Assembly (NCBI GenBank): GCA_004322215.1
Contig: SCSM01000011.1
Coordinates: 576,697-640,696 of the forward strand
Source: Bacteroidota bacterium
Lineage (GTDB): Bacteria > Bacteroidota > Ignavibacteria > Kapaibacteriales > UBA2268
Direction of reading: 5' to 3'
DNA: 64,000 nucleotides
A program made the translations under genes and the position numbers. Shown here in pieces: positions 1 to 9,036 of the stretch (its first letter is position 1; every line of letters starts with the position of its first letter). The notes below the pieces were generated by a model, which made no database searches, had not been told where the DNA came from, and worked only from the letters and a program-made list of their open reading frames with translations.

Positions 1-60
1 AACGATATTAATAAATTTGATGAAGTAAGGGAAGCATTTTTTGTGGATGGTATGTGGTAA
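1..60 (+). CDS. C-terminal tail of a gene starting left of the window
   Basis: The first frame is open from base 1 to a TAA at 58-60 and reads 19 residues ending in VDGMW. This is a long run without a stop for such AT-rich DNA, and the residues look protein-like. The same-strand gene at 159 follows after about 100 bases. Nothing can be said about function, and chance openness is possible. Confidence 0.35.
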   Translation, partial: NDINKFDEVREAFFVDGMW

Positions 61-158
61 TTGTGGAGATGAAATTGTTCAATAACTAATATTTAGTTAA
101 CATGAATAATAAATAAAATCTTATTATAATAACACAATAATTATTAATGGAGGATAAA

Positions 159-3100
159 ATGAAAAGCATACTATTCTTTTTATTTTTAATTCTATCCTTT
201 TGTATAGCCTATACACAAAATATTAAAGTCATTGAAATTACATCCCTGCCTGGATGGGAAGAAACTGCAGAACCTAATAAATGTATAATTAAAGGTCAAG
301 TAAAGGGAATAGATACCGCAAAGTATTATATTTATGTTTATGTATATACTGATCAATGGTTTGAAAAAAGCGAATTTTTAGGATTTGAAACTGATTCAAC
401 TTGGATTTATAAAATTTCTGGAGAAAATCAAACAATTTATTGCGTAGCAAGTTTCTTAGTTCCTAAATCTGATTCTATGCCTCATATTAAAGGTGATTCT
501 ATTCTACCTGATTCAATCTTCAAAAAATATCAATATGATGTTAAAACAATTAAGCCAGGAACAAGAAAAATTGTATTTTCAGGTTTAAATTGGATTGTAA
601 AAAAATATACAAATCACAAACATGGTCCGGGCGAAAATTATTTTTCTGATTCTGAAAACAATGTTTGGGTAGATAGTTCTGGTGACCTACACATGAAAAT
701 TACAAAAAAAGACAATAGGTGGTATTGTGCTGAAATAAATGCAGATACTTCATTTGGTTATGGTACATATATTTTTTACATAAAAAGCAAGATGAAAGAA
801 ATTGATTCAAATGTTGTTGTTGGTCTTTTTACTTATGATTTATGCCCATGTGAATATAATTATAAGTATTATAATAAAAATTATCCAAGTAGTTTTGATA
901 TAAACCGAAATAGAGAAATTGATATAGAATTTTCAAAATCAGCTATGATACTTGGAAATAATGCACAATATGTAATACAACCTTGGCAAATCTCTGAAAA
1001 TATAGAAAGATTTAATTTATCAGAAGATTCAAGTTGTACATCACATCTTTTTTCTTGGGATAAAGATTTAATATATTTTAAAAGCTTTTATAGATTTAGT
1101 ATCGATAAATATTCTGGAACTCATCTCCATTTCCCATTTTATTATGTCGGGATCCATAACCCAAAACCTGGTTCTGAATGTCCAATGATTAACCTATGGC
1201 TTTTCGACGGAAAACCACCTGTTAAAGATATGGAAGTTGAAATCATTATAAGTAAGTTTGAATTTATTCCTTTAGATTCTATAAACTTTTCCAAGTCTAT
1301 TTCAATTTCAACTGCACCAAAGAAATATCTAAAGTATCTTATTTATGGTGATAGCTTATGCCATACAAGGAATGGTAAAGTTGACACCGATGATGAAGCT
1401 AAAGTAGCTGCCAGGGTTTGTAAAAAGGATGATAACAGAGAATTTTATCGAGATTTTTTAATTTATTTAGATAACAATGGATTCTATATGCCCTCACTTG
1501 ACTGCAATAGAATAAATGATTATAGGGAAAATCCACAATGTGAAGCAATCAAGCAAGTTGAAAAAAATATATGCGATGCATCTCTTCTTGTAAGCACTAT
1601 AGAATATAAAAAAGTGATATGTAAGTTATCCGAAATATATAATGATATTGAACCGAAAAATATTTATGTACTATTCTACTACTATGGTTCATCTAATAGA
1701 AACGAAGCAATCAACTTTCTAAAAGATAAAGGTTATTATAAAAGATTTGAAAATGATAGGGCAAAATTATTATGTTTTGAAATATTTGGTAAAACCTTTA
1801 ATGATGATTTAAATAAAGATATTATGAACTTAATTGATATTACCCGCTTTGAAGATTATGGATGGCTACTTGAAATAGAAAAAAATGATGAATTAATATT
1901 AAATGATTTAAAAAAAATAATTAACAACGATATTGTAAAATTAGCTTCAATAGTCTTTGAAAAACTTGATATTGTTGATTTAGTGAAACTAATTGAATTT
2001 ATAGGGAAACCCGATCATGATGGATTAAATACTGGTAGTTATGAGAAGGGGACATATTTGACTTGGGCTGGTGGAACTGCTGGTAATAAATTGACTGAAT
2101 TAATACTTGATAGATTAGATGTTAAACGTATTTTTTCAAGGTCATTAAAAAGAAATAATAATTTTAAAAAATCACAAGTCCCATATATTATAAAAGGAAT
2201 CTATTTTATCAAACCAGAATCCATCTCAGATAGTATCATTAATATTTTATTTGATAATTTAGATAATGATATTGAAATAAAGGTCCCAGACTATTATAGA
2301 CAACGTAGAGTTAAAGATATGTCAGATGATATACTTGAAGGATTAAATACAAATAGGCTAATACCTTTCATTAATAAAATAATAGAAAACCCACCAGTCA
2401 AAAATAAAGAAAAAATCATTTGTCTTATTATAAAAGATCCTGAAAGTTACACTTCTCAAAGTATCATAAACTTTTTAATTGATAACATTAATGATAATTG
2501 TTCAGAAACAGCACTTACATACCTTGGAAAAAGAGTTATTCGCCTTGTCGAAGATGCAGTATTAAAACCTGAAAAAAGATCCAGTGCTATAAGAATCATT
2601 AGTAACATCTTAGATAGTAATATAAAAGTTGAACTTCTTCCTTCCACAAAGAGAATAATAATGGAAAATATTTATGATATAAATGCTCGTAAGATTCTTA
2701 TTAAAAATGCAAAAGTGTATATTGATTCATTATATAGAGTTATCAAAGATAATGATAAAAATACAAAGTATTATGCATATTTGTGTATAAATGAAATATC
2801 AAAGTCTGAGCCTCACCTAATATCAGACAATATTATCAGAGAAATCGAAAATGATTTTTTTATTAATCCAAATGAGTACATGTATAATAGAGGGTATGAT
2901 TGTGAATTACTAAATATTAATACACTCTCAAACTTGGGTAAAAGAGGATTTGGCAAAATAATAAACGTATTAGATACAACTGATTTTCAAGTAATAGAAT
3001 CTATAATAAAATGCATTAACCCAATAAATACTACAACAATTATTAGCAAGAGTAGAGTTCTTCACTTTATTAAAAATTCAGCACAAAATCCGAATGTAAA

Positions 3101-3740
3101 AGATAGTTCCTTGTTTATACTCAGACTGATCTCTGAGAAGACGACAAATAATAAAATATTTAATCCAGTTATTAATAAAATTCTAACAGATAATATCGCA
3201 AATGAAAATGCACAACAGGCTTTAATAAATATTGGTATGAATTCTTCAACAGAGCCTTTATATTGGATTATTAAGAATGGTGACAAAGAATCTAAGTTAA
3301 ATGCTTACTTTTGTATTAATTCAATTACTTATGGTAATTCATTTTATATTACTAATAAAATTATAAAAGAAATTGAAAAAGAATTATATATTCGGATCGA
3401 AGATAGATGGGGAGACCTTAGCTATTTAAATTTAATTACACTCGCACATCTTGGCAAAAAGGGAATTTATGGCATCAAAAAATCAATTGATACTAATGAT
3501 TACCAAATTAATTTGACAGTTATTCAACAACTAAATCCCGAGTTAGCAGATGCTGAAATCATTAAGTTTATAATTGCTAAAATAGGTGTTTATAATTTAG
3601 ATGGGGTTGATTTTGCTGGAATTAAGTTAATAGAGATAGGGAAAAGAGTACTAAAATATATTAATGAAGACTTAAAAAGTGCCGATGAAGAAAAATCTTT
3701 GGAATTGAAGAAAGTTAAGGATAAAATATTGAGTAATTGA
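159..3740 (+). CDS. Exported GH16-fold protein with HEAT-like repeat tail
   Basis: I place the start at the ATG at 159 because GGAGG at 149-153 is well spaced for it. An upstream in-frame ATG at 147 overlaps that ribosome site. Residues 1-20 (MKSILFFLFLILSFCIAYTQ) are a Sec signal peptide. Residues of roughly 130-370 look like a concanavalin-A/GH16 beta-sandwich. EIDIE at about 253-257 matches the GH16 catalytic signature ExDxE, in which the two Glu are nucleophile and acid/base. A segment near residue 405 (NGKVDTDDEAKVAARV) resembles one half of a dockerin/EF-hand repeat. From about residue 480 to the end the protein is helical, with HEAT-like repeats and recurrent 'LGKRG..I' phrases. No T9SS sorting domain is visible. 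It is probably a periplasmic or surface glucan-active or glycan-binding protein. The HEAT tail is unusual for GH16 enzymes. I am sure of the gene, fairly sure of the fold, and unsure of the substrate. Confidence 0.8.
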   Translation: MKSILFFLFLILSFCIAYTQNIKVIEITSLPGWEETAEPNKCIIKGQVKGIDTAKYYIYVYVYTDQWFEKSEFLGFETDSTWIYKISGENQTIYCVASFLVPKSDSMPHIKGDSILPDSIFKKYQYDVKTIKPGTRKIVFSGLNWIVKKYTNHKHGPGENYFSDSENNVWVDSSGDLHMKITKKDNRWYCAEINADTSFGYGTYIFYIKSKMKEIDSNVVVGLFTYDLCPCEYNYKYYNKNYPSSFDINRNREIDIEFSKSAMILGNNAQYVIQPWQISENIERFNLSEDSSCTSHLFSWDKDLIYFKSFYRFSIDKYSGTHLHFPFYYVGIHNPKPGSECPMINLWLFDGKPPVKDMEVEIIISKFEFIPLDSINFSKSISISTAPKKYLKYLIYGDSLCHTRNGKVDTDDEAKVAARVCKKDDNREFYRDFLIYLDNNGFYMPSLDCNRINDYRENPQCEAIKQVEKNICDASLLVSTIEYKKVICKLSEIYNDIEPKNIYVLFYYYGSSNRNEAINFLKDKGYYKRFENDRAKLLCFEIFGKTFNDDLNKDIMNLIDITRFEDYGWLLEIEKNDELILNDLKKIINNDIVKLASIVFEKLDIVDLVKLIEFIGKPDHDGLNTGSYEKGTYLTWAGGTAGNKLTELILDRLDVKRIFSRSLKRNNNFKKSQVPYIIKGIYFIKPESISDSIINILFDNLDNDIEIKVPDYYRQRRVKDMSDDILEGLNTNRLIPFINKIIENPPVKNKEKIICLIIKDPESYTSQSIINFLIDNINDNCSETALTYLGKRVIRLVEDAVLKPEKRSSAIRIISNILDSNIKVELLPSTKRIIMENIYDINARKILIKNAKVYIDSLYRVIKDNDKNTKYYAYLCINEISKSEPHLISDNIIREIENDFFINPNEYMYNRGYDCELLNINTLSNLGKRGFGKIINVLDTTDFQVIESIIKCINPINTTTIISKSRVLHFIKNSAQNPNVKDSSLFILRLISEKTTNNKIFNPVINKILTDNIANENAQQALINIGMNSSTEPLYWIIKNGDKESKLNAYFCINSITYGNSFYITNKIIKEIEKELYIRIEDRWGDLSYLNLITLAHLGKKGIYGIKKSIDTNDYQINLTVIQQLNPELADAEIIKFIIAKIGVYNLDGVDFAGIKLIEIGKRVLKYINEDLKSADEEKSLELKKVKDKILSN

Positions 3741-3969
3741 TCTTTATTTAAAAAATTAACCACACAAAAGGGGCATAAAGATAAATAATATTTGTGATAA
3801 ATATATAACGACTGCGAGAAGAATTGAGGGTTCTACAGGTTATGGTTTCATATTAGCTGTTAAGAAGAATATTCAGGGTATTAATGAAAATAAATAACAT
3901 TTTCTTTAAAAAGAATTAGAGAAAATCTAAATAAACAATATTTTAATTCACAATTTAAAGGATATTAAA

Positions 3970-5185
3970 ATGAAATTTAAAACAAAAATCATTGTAATAC
4001 TATTAATAATTATTAATCCTTTCATTATATTTTCTCAAATACCGGGAGCAATAATTGTCCGTATTGAAGACGGGATAACATCAAGGTGTATCAAAAGAAA
4101 TGAAGTTGCAATTCAGATTGGATTAGTTGGAATGAAAATTTTTAAGAATAAAGGTTGGTTTAAAGAACAAACCCAAGCTGGTGTTCAAGTAGCAGTTAAA
4201 ATTGAAGGTATGGATACTGATTACAATACTAAGGCTACAGAGTTCACTCAAATATATTTAGTTGATGTAAAAGAATATGATAAGGGATCAATAATTATTC
4301 CAATCGAAGGTAATATTATTGGATATTTCCCTTTACAGAACAAAGGAAATTTTTTCAATAATATTGTTTTATCAATTTCATTGTTGCAAAGAAAAGATGA
4401 TGCTCCATTCGGTGTTGTTGTTAAAGAGTTGGTTAATTTTACTAAACAATATCCATTTACTACAAACCCTTTTAATTCTGAAATAAAAATGCTTGCAAAC
4501 TTAACTTCATAATTTAATATCACCATCAAATGACCAAGAAAACAAAATAGTAAGGCCAGCACCAATTTCAACTATAAACTTACCATTCTCACCAACTGCT
4601 AATTGTAATGAAAATTCTTTTCAGGAAAAAACAGGTGTTTTTGCAATTATATTTGGAAATACTGAAACATTTAATGACGGATAAGTTGATATTGATAAAA
4701 TATCTGATTATTCATTTGAATTGCAACCTCGGCATTCGCGAGGAATTTTAGTTGCAAAAAAGGACAACCATGGGAAATTTTCTGAATATAAACCAATAAG
4801 CAATGAATTTATTATGTTTTACCTTGATGCATTTTCAATAATTCCAACTGCACCTAAGACGACATTGACATTTACTCCGAATACAGATACTAAGATAAAG
4901 GCTTCAGATATTATTAAAATTGTTGAGGATGCAAATTGGTATAAAACTGCATCAAAAGACTTTAAAAATAAATTTCAAATTACCCTCTCAGATATTGAGA
5001 AAAATGGAAAATTATCAACTATTAACTATACAAATAACAAAGCTACAGTTAGTACGGAGTTATTTATAAGTGATGCAGTATTAATAGATTATGTTGAAGC
5101 ATCAAGACGACTAATTAATCTTGGATTGCAGAATCAAATAATTAATATGCCAGAACTTCCACTGAGCTTACAGCAGAAAAAGTAA
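3970..5185 (+). pseudogene. Broken gene for an exported protein
   Basis: The 5' part (3970-4512) encodes a signal peptide (MKFKTKIIVILLIIINPFII) and about 155 further residues, then stops at 4510-4512. A continuation in another frame is readable from about 4505 (LHNLISPSNDQENKIV). It passes a single in-frame TAA at 4682-4684 and continues as ELQPRHSRGILVAKK to the stop at 5183-5185. The two halves abut, share base composition and read as one polypeptide. The simplest explanation is one frameshift near 4500 plus one nonsense change. I do not recognise the family. The product would have been a secreted or periplasmic protein of about 400 residues. Two separate genes are less likely because the second half has no credible start. 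Confidence 0.6.
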
Positions 5186-5288
5186 ATGTCAGAATTCAGA
5201 TAGAAATGACATTTTTAAAAGATTGAAAATTTGCATTGTTGAATGATATATTTTATTTATTTTAATCAAAATGTCTAAGTCGTTTTTG

Positions 5289-5296
5289 TAATATTG
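5289..5296 (+). promoter_or_regulatory. Candidate Bacteroidota -7 element
   Basis: TAATATTG lies 26 bases before the ATG at 5322 and differs at one position from the Bacteroidota -7 consensus TAxxTTTG. A similar phrase (TTTTTGTAA-TTTG) occurs at 13471-13481 and 44648-44660. Weak evidence on its own. Confidence 0.3.
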
Positions 5297-5321
5297 TCTA
5301 ATATAATATAAAGCTGTATAA

Positions 5322-6599
5322 ATGGTTGTGTCCACAAGAAAAAATAAAACAATTGATAAATACCTACATAAATTCATAGGGGGCTTAACCTTCTCTTTAG
5401 CTTTTTATTTTCTTGTTTTCAAACTTGTAGATTTCTTTAAGATGATCGATGAAAACTCAGAACAAATCAAACTTATATCATTCGGGTTAGCAATGTTTCT
5501 CTTGCTTCTTCTTATTGTACGATTTCTTATTAGGTATATTGTTGAGATTAGGAAGTTAACCCCGTCCAAGGATTTCTTTGATATCATCATAGACTTGATG
5601 GTTTGTTTCACAGTTATCATTATGACAATACGTCTAAACAAAGTCAACGAGTTAGTTTTCGAATTAGGAATCCTATACATTTTAACAACAATTAAATACT
5701 GTTCTCTTATTAAGAAAGCAGCTGATAAGTATACAGCTTTTGTTTTTTTATCGAAAACATTCTTAGATATTTGTCTTGCTATTACTTATTTTATACTTGC
5801 TTATTTACTTTGGATATTTCCTTCCAACAAATATGACCTCTATGCCCTAATTTTTATAACCCTATTTCAAGTTCCCTATACCATATTTGGCAGTCTATCA
5901 AGGATGAAAAAAAGCACTTGGTATATCGCTTTCTGCAATTCAAAACATGTGGAAAACATATTGAGTCGTTTATGGCCATACTACTCAAAGGGAAGAATTG
6001 AAATGTATTTAATTAGACATGGGGAGACTCAAGCAAACAGGGAAAACATCTTAGAAGGATCAACTGATTCCACTCTAACTGCAAATGGTGAAATACAATC
6101 CCTTTCGATAAGTAAATTCTTAAGCAAGAAGAATGTTGCTTATTTATTTCAGAGTAGTCTTTTAAGAGCTAAACAAACGGCTACAATAATTCAGAATACC
6201 GTTTCAAATCTTAACATCGAAACTGATGAGAGATTTAATGAAATCGATCTTGGAATTTATGAAAAAGTTAAGCTTGAACACTTGAGAACAAAAGACCCAC
6301 ACTTTTATGATGTAATCCGAAATGATCCCGAAAAAATTATAGCCCCTAATGGAGAATCTTGGGATGATTTCAGAGATAGAGTATTAGTTGCTTTTGAGCA
6401 GATAATACAAACGAGACGAAATTCAACAATTGCATTGGTCAGCCACGAGGGGCCCATTAGACTAATAATTTGTCATTTGTTGAAACTTAGTTTTAGACAT
6501 ATATGGAACTTCTTGATTTCACCAGGAAGTATCTCATTGATTAACATTGATGAAAAAAATGCAACTGTACAATTTCTAAACTACGTTCCAGAGCCTTAA
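5322..6599 (+). CDS. Six-TM membrane protein with C-terminal histidine phosphatase domain
   Basis: The N-terminal half holds about six hydrophobic segments (roughly residues 18-38, 48-70, 83-105, 110-130, 143-166, 171-192). From residue 228 a branch-1 histidine phosphatase (phosphoglycerate-mutase fold) follows. LIRHGET (R232, H233) would carry the phosphorylated His. LTANG, SSLLRAKQTA, the Glu of EIDLGIYE and VSHEGP (H375) are the other expected motifs. The catalytic domain is therefore complete and probably cytoplasmic, tethered to the inner membrane. In this superfamily substrates range from sugar phosphates to nucleotides and proteins, and the substrate cannot be read here. The HD-domain gene starts 4 bases after the stop, so the two are surely co-transcribed and probably act on one pathway. 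Fusion of a six-TM sensor-like region to this phosphatase is not a usual household arrangement. Confidence 0.85.
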   Translation: MVVSTRKNKTIDKYLHKFIGGLTFSLAFYFLVFKLVDFFKMIDENSEQIKLISFGLAMFLLLLLIVRFLIRYIVEIRKLTPSKDFFDIIIDLMVCFTVIIMTIRLNKVNELVFELGILYILTTIKYCSLIKKAADKYTAFVFLSKTFLDICLAITYFILAYLLWIFPSNKYDLYALIFITLFQVPYTIFGSLSRMKKSTWYIAFCNSKHVENILSRLWPYYSKGRIEMYLIRHGETQANRENILEGSTDSTLTANGEIQSLSISKFLSKKNVAYLFQSSLLRAKQTATIIQNTVSNLNIETDERFNEIDLGIYEKVKLEHLRTKDPHFYDVIRNDPEKIIAPNGESWDDFRDRVLVAFEQIIQTRRNSTIALVSHEGPIRLIICHLLKLSFRHIWNFLISPGSISLINIDEKNATVQFLNYVPEP

Positions 6600-6603
6600 A
6601 CTT

Positions 6604-7527
6604 ATGAAGAATATCCTAAATGAAATAACAAAAGACAGAGAAGAAATACTCCCTATCATTAGCACAATTTCTACCCTTTCCTGTAAGTCTCAACAACAGG
6701 CGATTGAGCAAACTCGGAATAGTATCTTAAGCAGGATTGGATTCGAAATGAGTGAAAGATGTACTATATATCTTAGATACTCAGACCAATTAGATGCGGG
6801 ATTTTGCATGAGTGATGATAGAGTTCATGGTGAACACCATAAACTAGATGTCCTTAAGTGGGGATTGCTTGTCCAAAAACAACTAATAGAGAAGAAATTT
6901 AGCGAGGAAACTGCAGCAGAACTTTTACCGATTGTATTAAATGAACATGATGAGGGTCGACGTGTAGCTGGGGATTTTGAGCATGAACTGAAAAGTGCAG
7001 TTCTTGTACGTTTGAGGCTCGGCGATTACAATGAATATAAACAGAATGAAATCGGAGCTATCGCAAACGTAATAGGGAATCATTCTGGTATAACTAAGCG
7101 CAAGAATGAAAAATATAGATACAACAACAAAATTGAAGAGATTTTGATGGATTCCTTAACCATAGCAGATAGAATCAGTGCTATTGATCCGTTAAGAGTC
7201 TTAGCTTATTTCCTAAAGCATGTTTCAAGGAATAGAATTTCAATTAAAAAAGCAGGAGAACAATGGAACTTAATGCTTAAGGTATGGCAAGAATCAATCG
7301 AAAGTGGAGTAGCTCTTGCCGTAAAGTATGGTCTAGATGGCCTTGCATCACAAATATTCCAAGAACATAAATCATCAGTTAAATTTATTGAGGAATATGC
7401 GCATCACAATCATAGAAATTTTGAAGAAATCATTAAGGGGATTCGTAATGGTAATGATGTAAGGATGTTTAATGAATTTTTTCAAACTTCTTTAATTTGT
7501 TTGCCCGTTTATCTCAGGAGCTTTTGA
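6604..7527 (+). CDS. HD-domain metal-dependent phosphohydrolase
   Basis: A soluble 307-residue protein with the HD-superfamily metal ligands in order: the His of RVHGEHH (residues 75-79), HD in NEHDEG (H115, D116), a His in VIGNHSG and an Asp in IADRISAIDP. HD enzymes hydrolyse phosphoester or pyrophosphate bonds in nucleotides, including alarmones and cyclic dinucleotides. Which substrate applies is not visible. It starts 4 bases after the membrane-bound histidine phosphatase, so it is the second gene of a two-gene operon. Its stop overlaps an ATG (TGATG, 7525-7529) that opens a 42-codon frame ending at 7655. That frame is too short to trust. There is no signal peptide, so it works in the cytoplasm. 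Two unrelated phosphohydrolases paired with a membrane sensor suggest a signalling or defence module (inference). Confidence 0.8.
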   Translation: MKNILNEITKDREEILPIISTISTLSCKSQQQAIEQTRNSILSRIGFEMSERCTIYLRYSDQLDAGFCMSDDRVHGEHHKLDVLKWGLLVQKQLIEKKFSEETAAELLPIVLNEHDEGRRVAGDFEHELKSAVLVRLRLGDYNEYKQNEIGAIANVIGNHSGITKRKNEKYRYNNKIEEILMDSLTIADRISAIDPLRVLAYFLKHVSRNRISIKKAGEQWNLMLKVWQESIESGVALAVKYGLDGLASQIFQEHKSSVKFIEEYAHHNHRNFEEIIKGIRNGNDVRMFNEFFQTSLICLPVYLRSF

Positions 7528-7750
7528 TGTATGGATGCCACAACATTGGGAAAAAGAACAATTCAAAATATAATACGAAATTAGTTGTAGATCTTAAGAA
7601 ATCACTCAATATTCAGCTTCGACAAAAATTTTTTAACATCTGTACCGATAAATGAAGTTGCATTTTAATGTGAAATCAAATTTTTTAATCCTTACTTAAT
7701 GAAAAACAAAACCTTAAAAATAATGAAGCTAATTCAGATAATTGGATTAA
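7528..7750. other. Stretch without a convincing gene
   Basis: Only a 42-codon frame (7527-7655, overlapping the stop of the HD gene) and AT-rich sequence are present. A short protein-like string in another frame just before 7751 may be the frameshifted upstream part of the decayed gene that follows. Confidence 0.4.
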
Positions 7751-8362
7751 TCTATCGGTTCTGAACTTGCAAAAAGAATTCAGAAGATGGAATCCGAAAT
7801 ATGGATTCATACACTTTTGAAGGAATTACCTGAAAGTTTGTTCTATGCAACGATACATGATCCTATCATGATATTTGACCCGTCAATTGATGATGTAATT
7901 AAAACAAGAAACAAAATACTCGAAGTCGGTTATAGATTACATGGTATCTGATTACCATTGAAACTTGAGTTTCATAACATTGAGGAACAAGAAAAAGAGC
8001 TTTACCTGGACAAGTTTAAAATCAGCATTTATCAGCAGGAATTAGTAAATGAAAAGTCAGAGAAAAATTCACTCTCACAGTGTTTAAAAACGTTTAAAAT
8101 AAACGACACTGTTAGTCAGGATGAACGAGAACACTCAATTACAACTGTCAGTTCAGAGACGTATGAAAAGTTGTTTAAAACGAAAAGGAACAGTATAAGT
8201 GAACATGATATTTTAGAATAAAACATATTCAATGAAGAAATTTGGGAAATTCCTGCAGAATGTGGCGATAGCGGTTTTTATAGGTATAGTGTAGCTTCAC
8301 TGCATTATAACATGCTCTTTATAGATAGATCCTCAGACACGATCAAACGAAATTATGGTTAA
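7751..8362 (+). pseudogene. Decayed gene, possibly of a mobile-element replication protein
   Basis: One frame is protein-like from about 7751 to a TAA at 8360-8362 and is interrupted only by TGA at 7949-7951 and TAA at 8219-8221. The first part, with IWIHTLLKELPESLFYATIHD, resembles the C-terminal region of phage/plasmid DNA polymerase or primase-type proteins. There, a 'xxxIHDxxxx' strand is followed by a helix and a 'G..xPLKxE' ending. That resemblance is only by eye. The middle part (NEKSEKNSLSQCLKTF, INDTVSQDEREHS) is unrecognised. The last part (EIPAECGDSGFYRY) recurs in decayed form elsewhere in the window. The open part 7958-8221 alone would give 87 residues, but I do not believe it is a functional gene. 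Confidence 0.5.
8038..8290 (+). repeat. Dispersed repeat, copy A
   Basis: This 253-base segment matches 20501-20749 along its whole length, by eye in roughly four of five bases. Shared blocks include GGAATTAGTAAATGAAAAGT at the left end and ATGTGGCGATAG plus TTTTTATAGGTATA at the right end. Shorter, more diverged relatives lie at 12912-13240, 44115-44500 and 52868-53045. It overlaps the 3' part of the decayed gene at 7751-8362. The family is therefore probably the remains of a duplicated or mobile gene rather than a regulatory repeat. Confidence 0.75.
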
Positions 8363-8571
8363 AATTAAATTATAATTCAAGGTGGCATGATATTGATATT
8401 CAAGTTCAATAATGATATATATGAATTTTCTATTCTTGCATACATTCATCAATCTAAAATCCCAATATGTTCTTATAGAATTATAGTTTATATTAAATCA
8501 AATATTTATTATTTGGAAAAAATGTAATAGGAAATTTGTAAATTTGGGAAATTCAATTCTTGGAGGTTTAT

Positions 8572-9036
8572 ATGAAATTTCTGCTAATTGCAATAATTTT
8601 GTCCTTTGTTTTTATATTAGAAGGCAAAGCACAAAGCGACACTCTCGTTATAACTTTAAAGGATAGCACTGTCAAAATTGCTGTTTCTCAAATTCAAAAA
8701 ATTACTTTCTCAAACGATACCATAATTGGTGTGCCATCTCAAAATTCATACAATTTTACAGCAAAAGGAAATTATCCCAATCCCTTTACCGAACAAACCA
8801 GCATTGAGTTTGAAATAGCAACTCCCGGAAATGTTATTGTTTACATTTATGATAACAGAGGAACTCAAATTCAAAAACTCGAATGTTCAAACTGCCAAGC
8901 AGGTAAAAATACTTTGCTTTGGAACTGCTTTGATAAAAATTCTAAACGTGTATCTAATGGAGTTTACTATTACGAAGTGCATTTTGGGAAAGAAGTACAG
9001 GCAAAGAAAATGCTTCTTATTGGAGGTGCAAAATGA
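8572..9036 (+). CDS. Small T9SS-secreted protein
   Basis: The start is the ATG at 8572, preceded by GGAGG at 8562-8566. The protein has 154 residues and begins MKFLLIAIILSFVFILEGKAQ, a signal peptide. A short linker follows, containing a 'VSQIQKITFSND' motif that is also seen near the N-terminus of the next protein. The rest is a complete T9SS sorting domain: NYPNPFTEQTSIEFEI, then VYIYDNRG, then KRVSNGVYYYEVHFG and a basic end. So almost the whole mature protein is a targeting domain. The stop overlaps the next start (ATGA, 9033-9036), so the two are translationally coupled. It may be a minimal partner or anchor for the large protein encoded next (inference). Confidence 0.85.
   Translation: MKFLLIAIILSFVFILEGKAQSDTLVITLKDSTVKIAVSQIQKITFSNDTIIGVPSQNSYNFTAKGNYPNPFTEQTSIEFEIATPGNVIVYIYDNRGTQIQKLECSNCQAGKNTLLWNCFDKNSKRVSNGVYYYEVHFGKEVQAKKMLLIGGAK

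Noticed and set aside
4248-4571. 107-codon minus-strand frame
   Set aside because: It is the antisense shadow of the broken exported-protein gene, whose plus strand has a signal peptide and continuous protein-like reading.
7958-8221. Stand-alone 87-residue gene
   Set aside because: Its frame continues up- and downstream through single stops, it lies in a dispersed repeat, and it has no ribosome site. It fits a decayed gene better.
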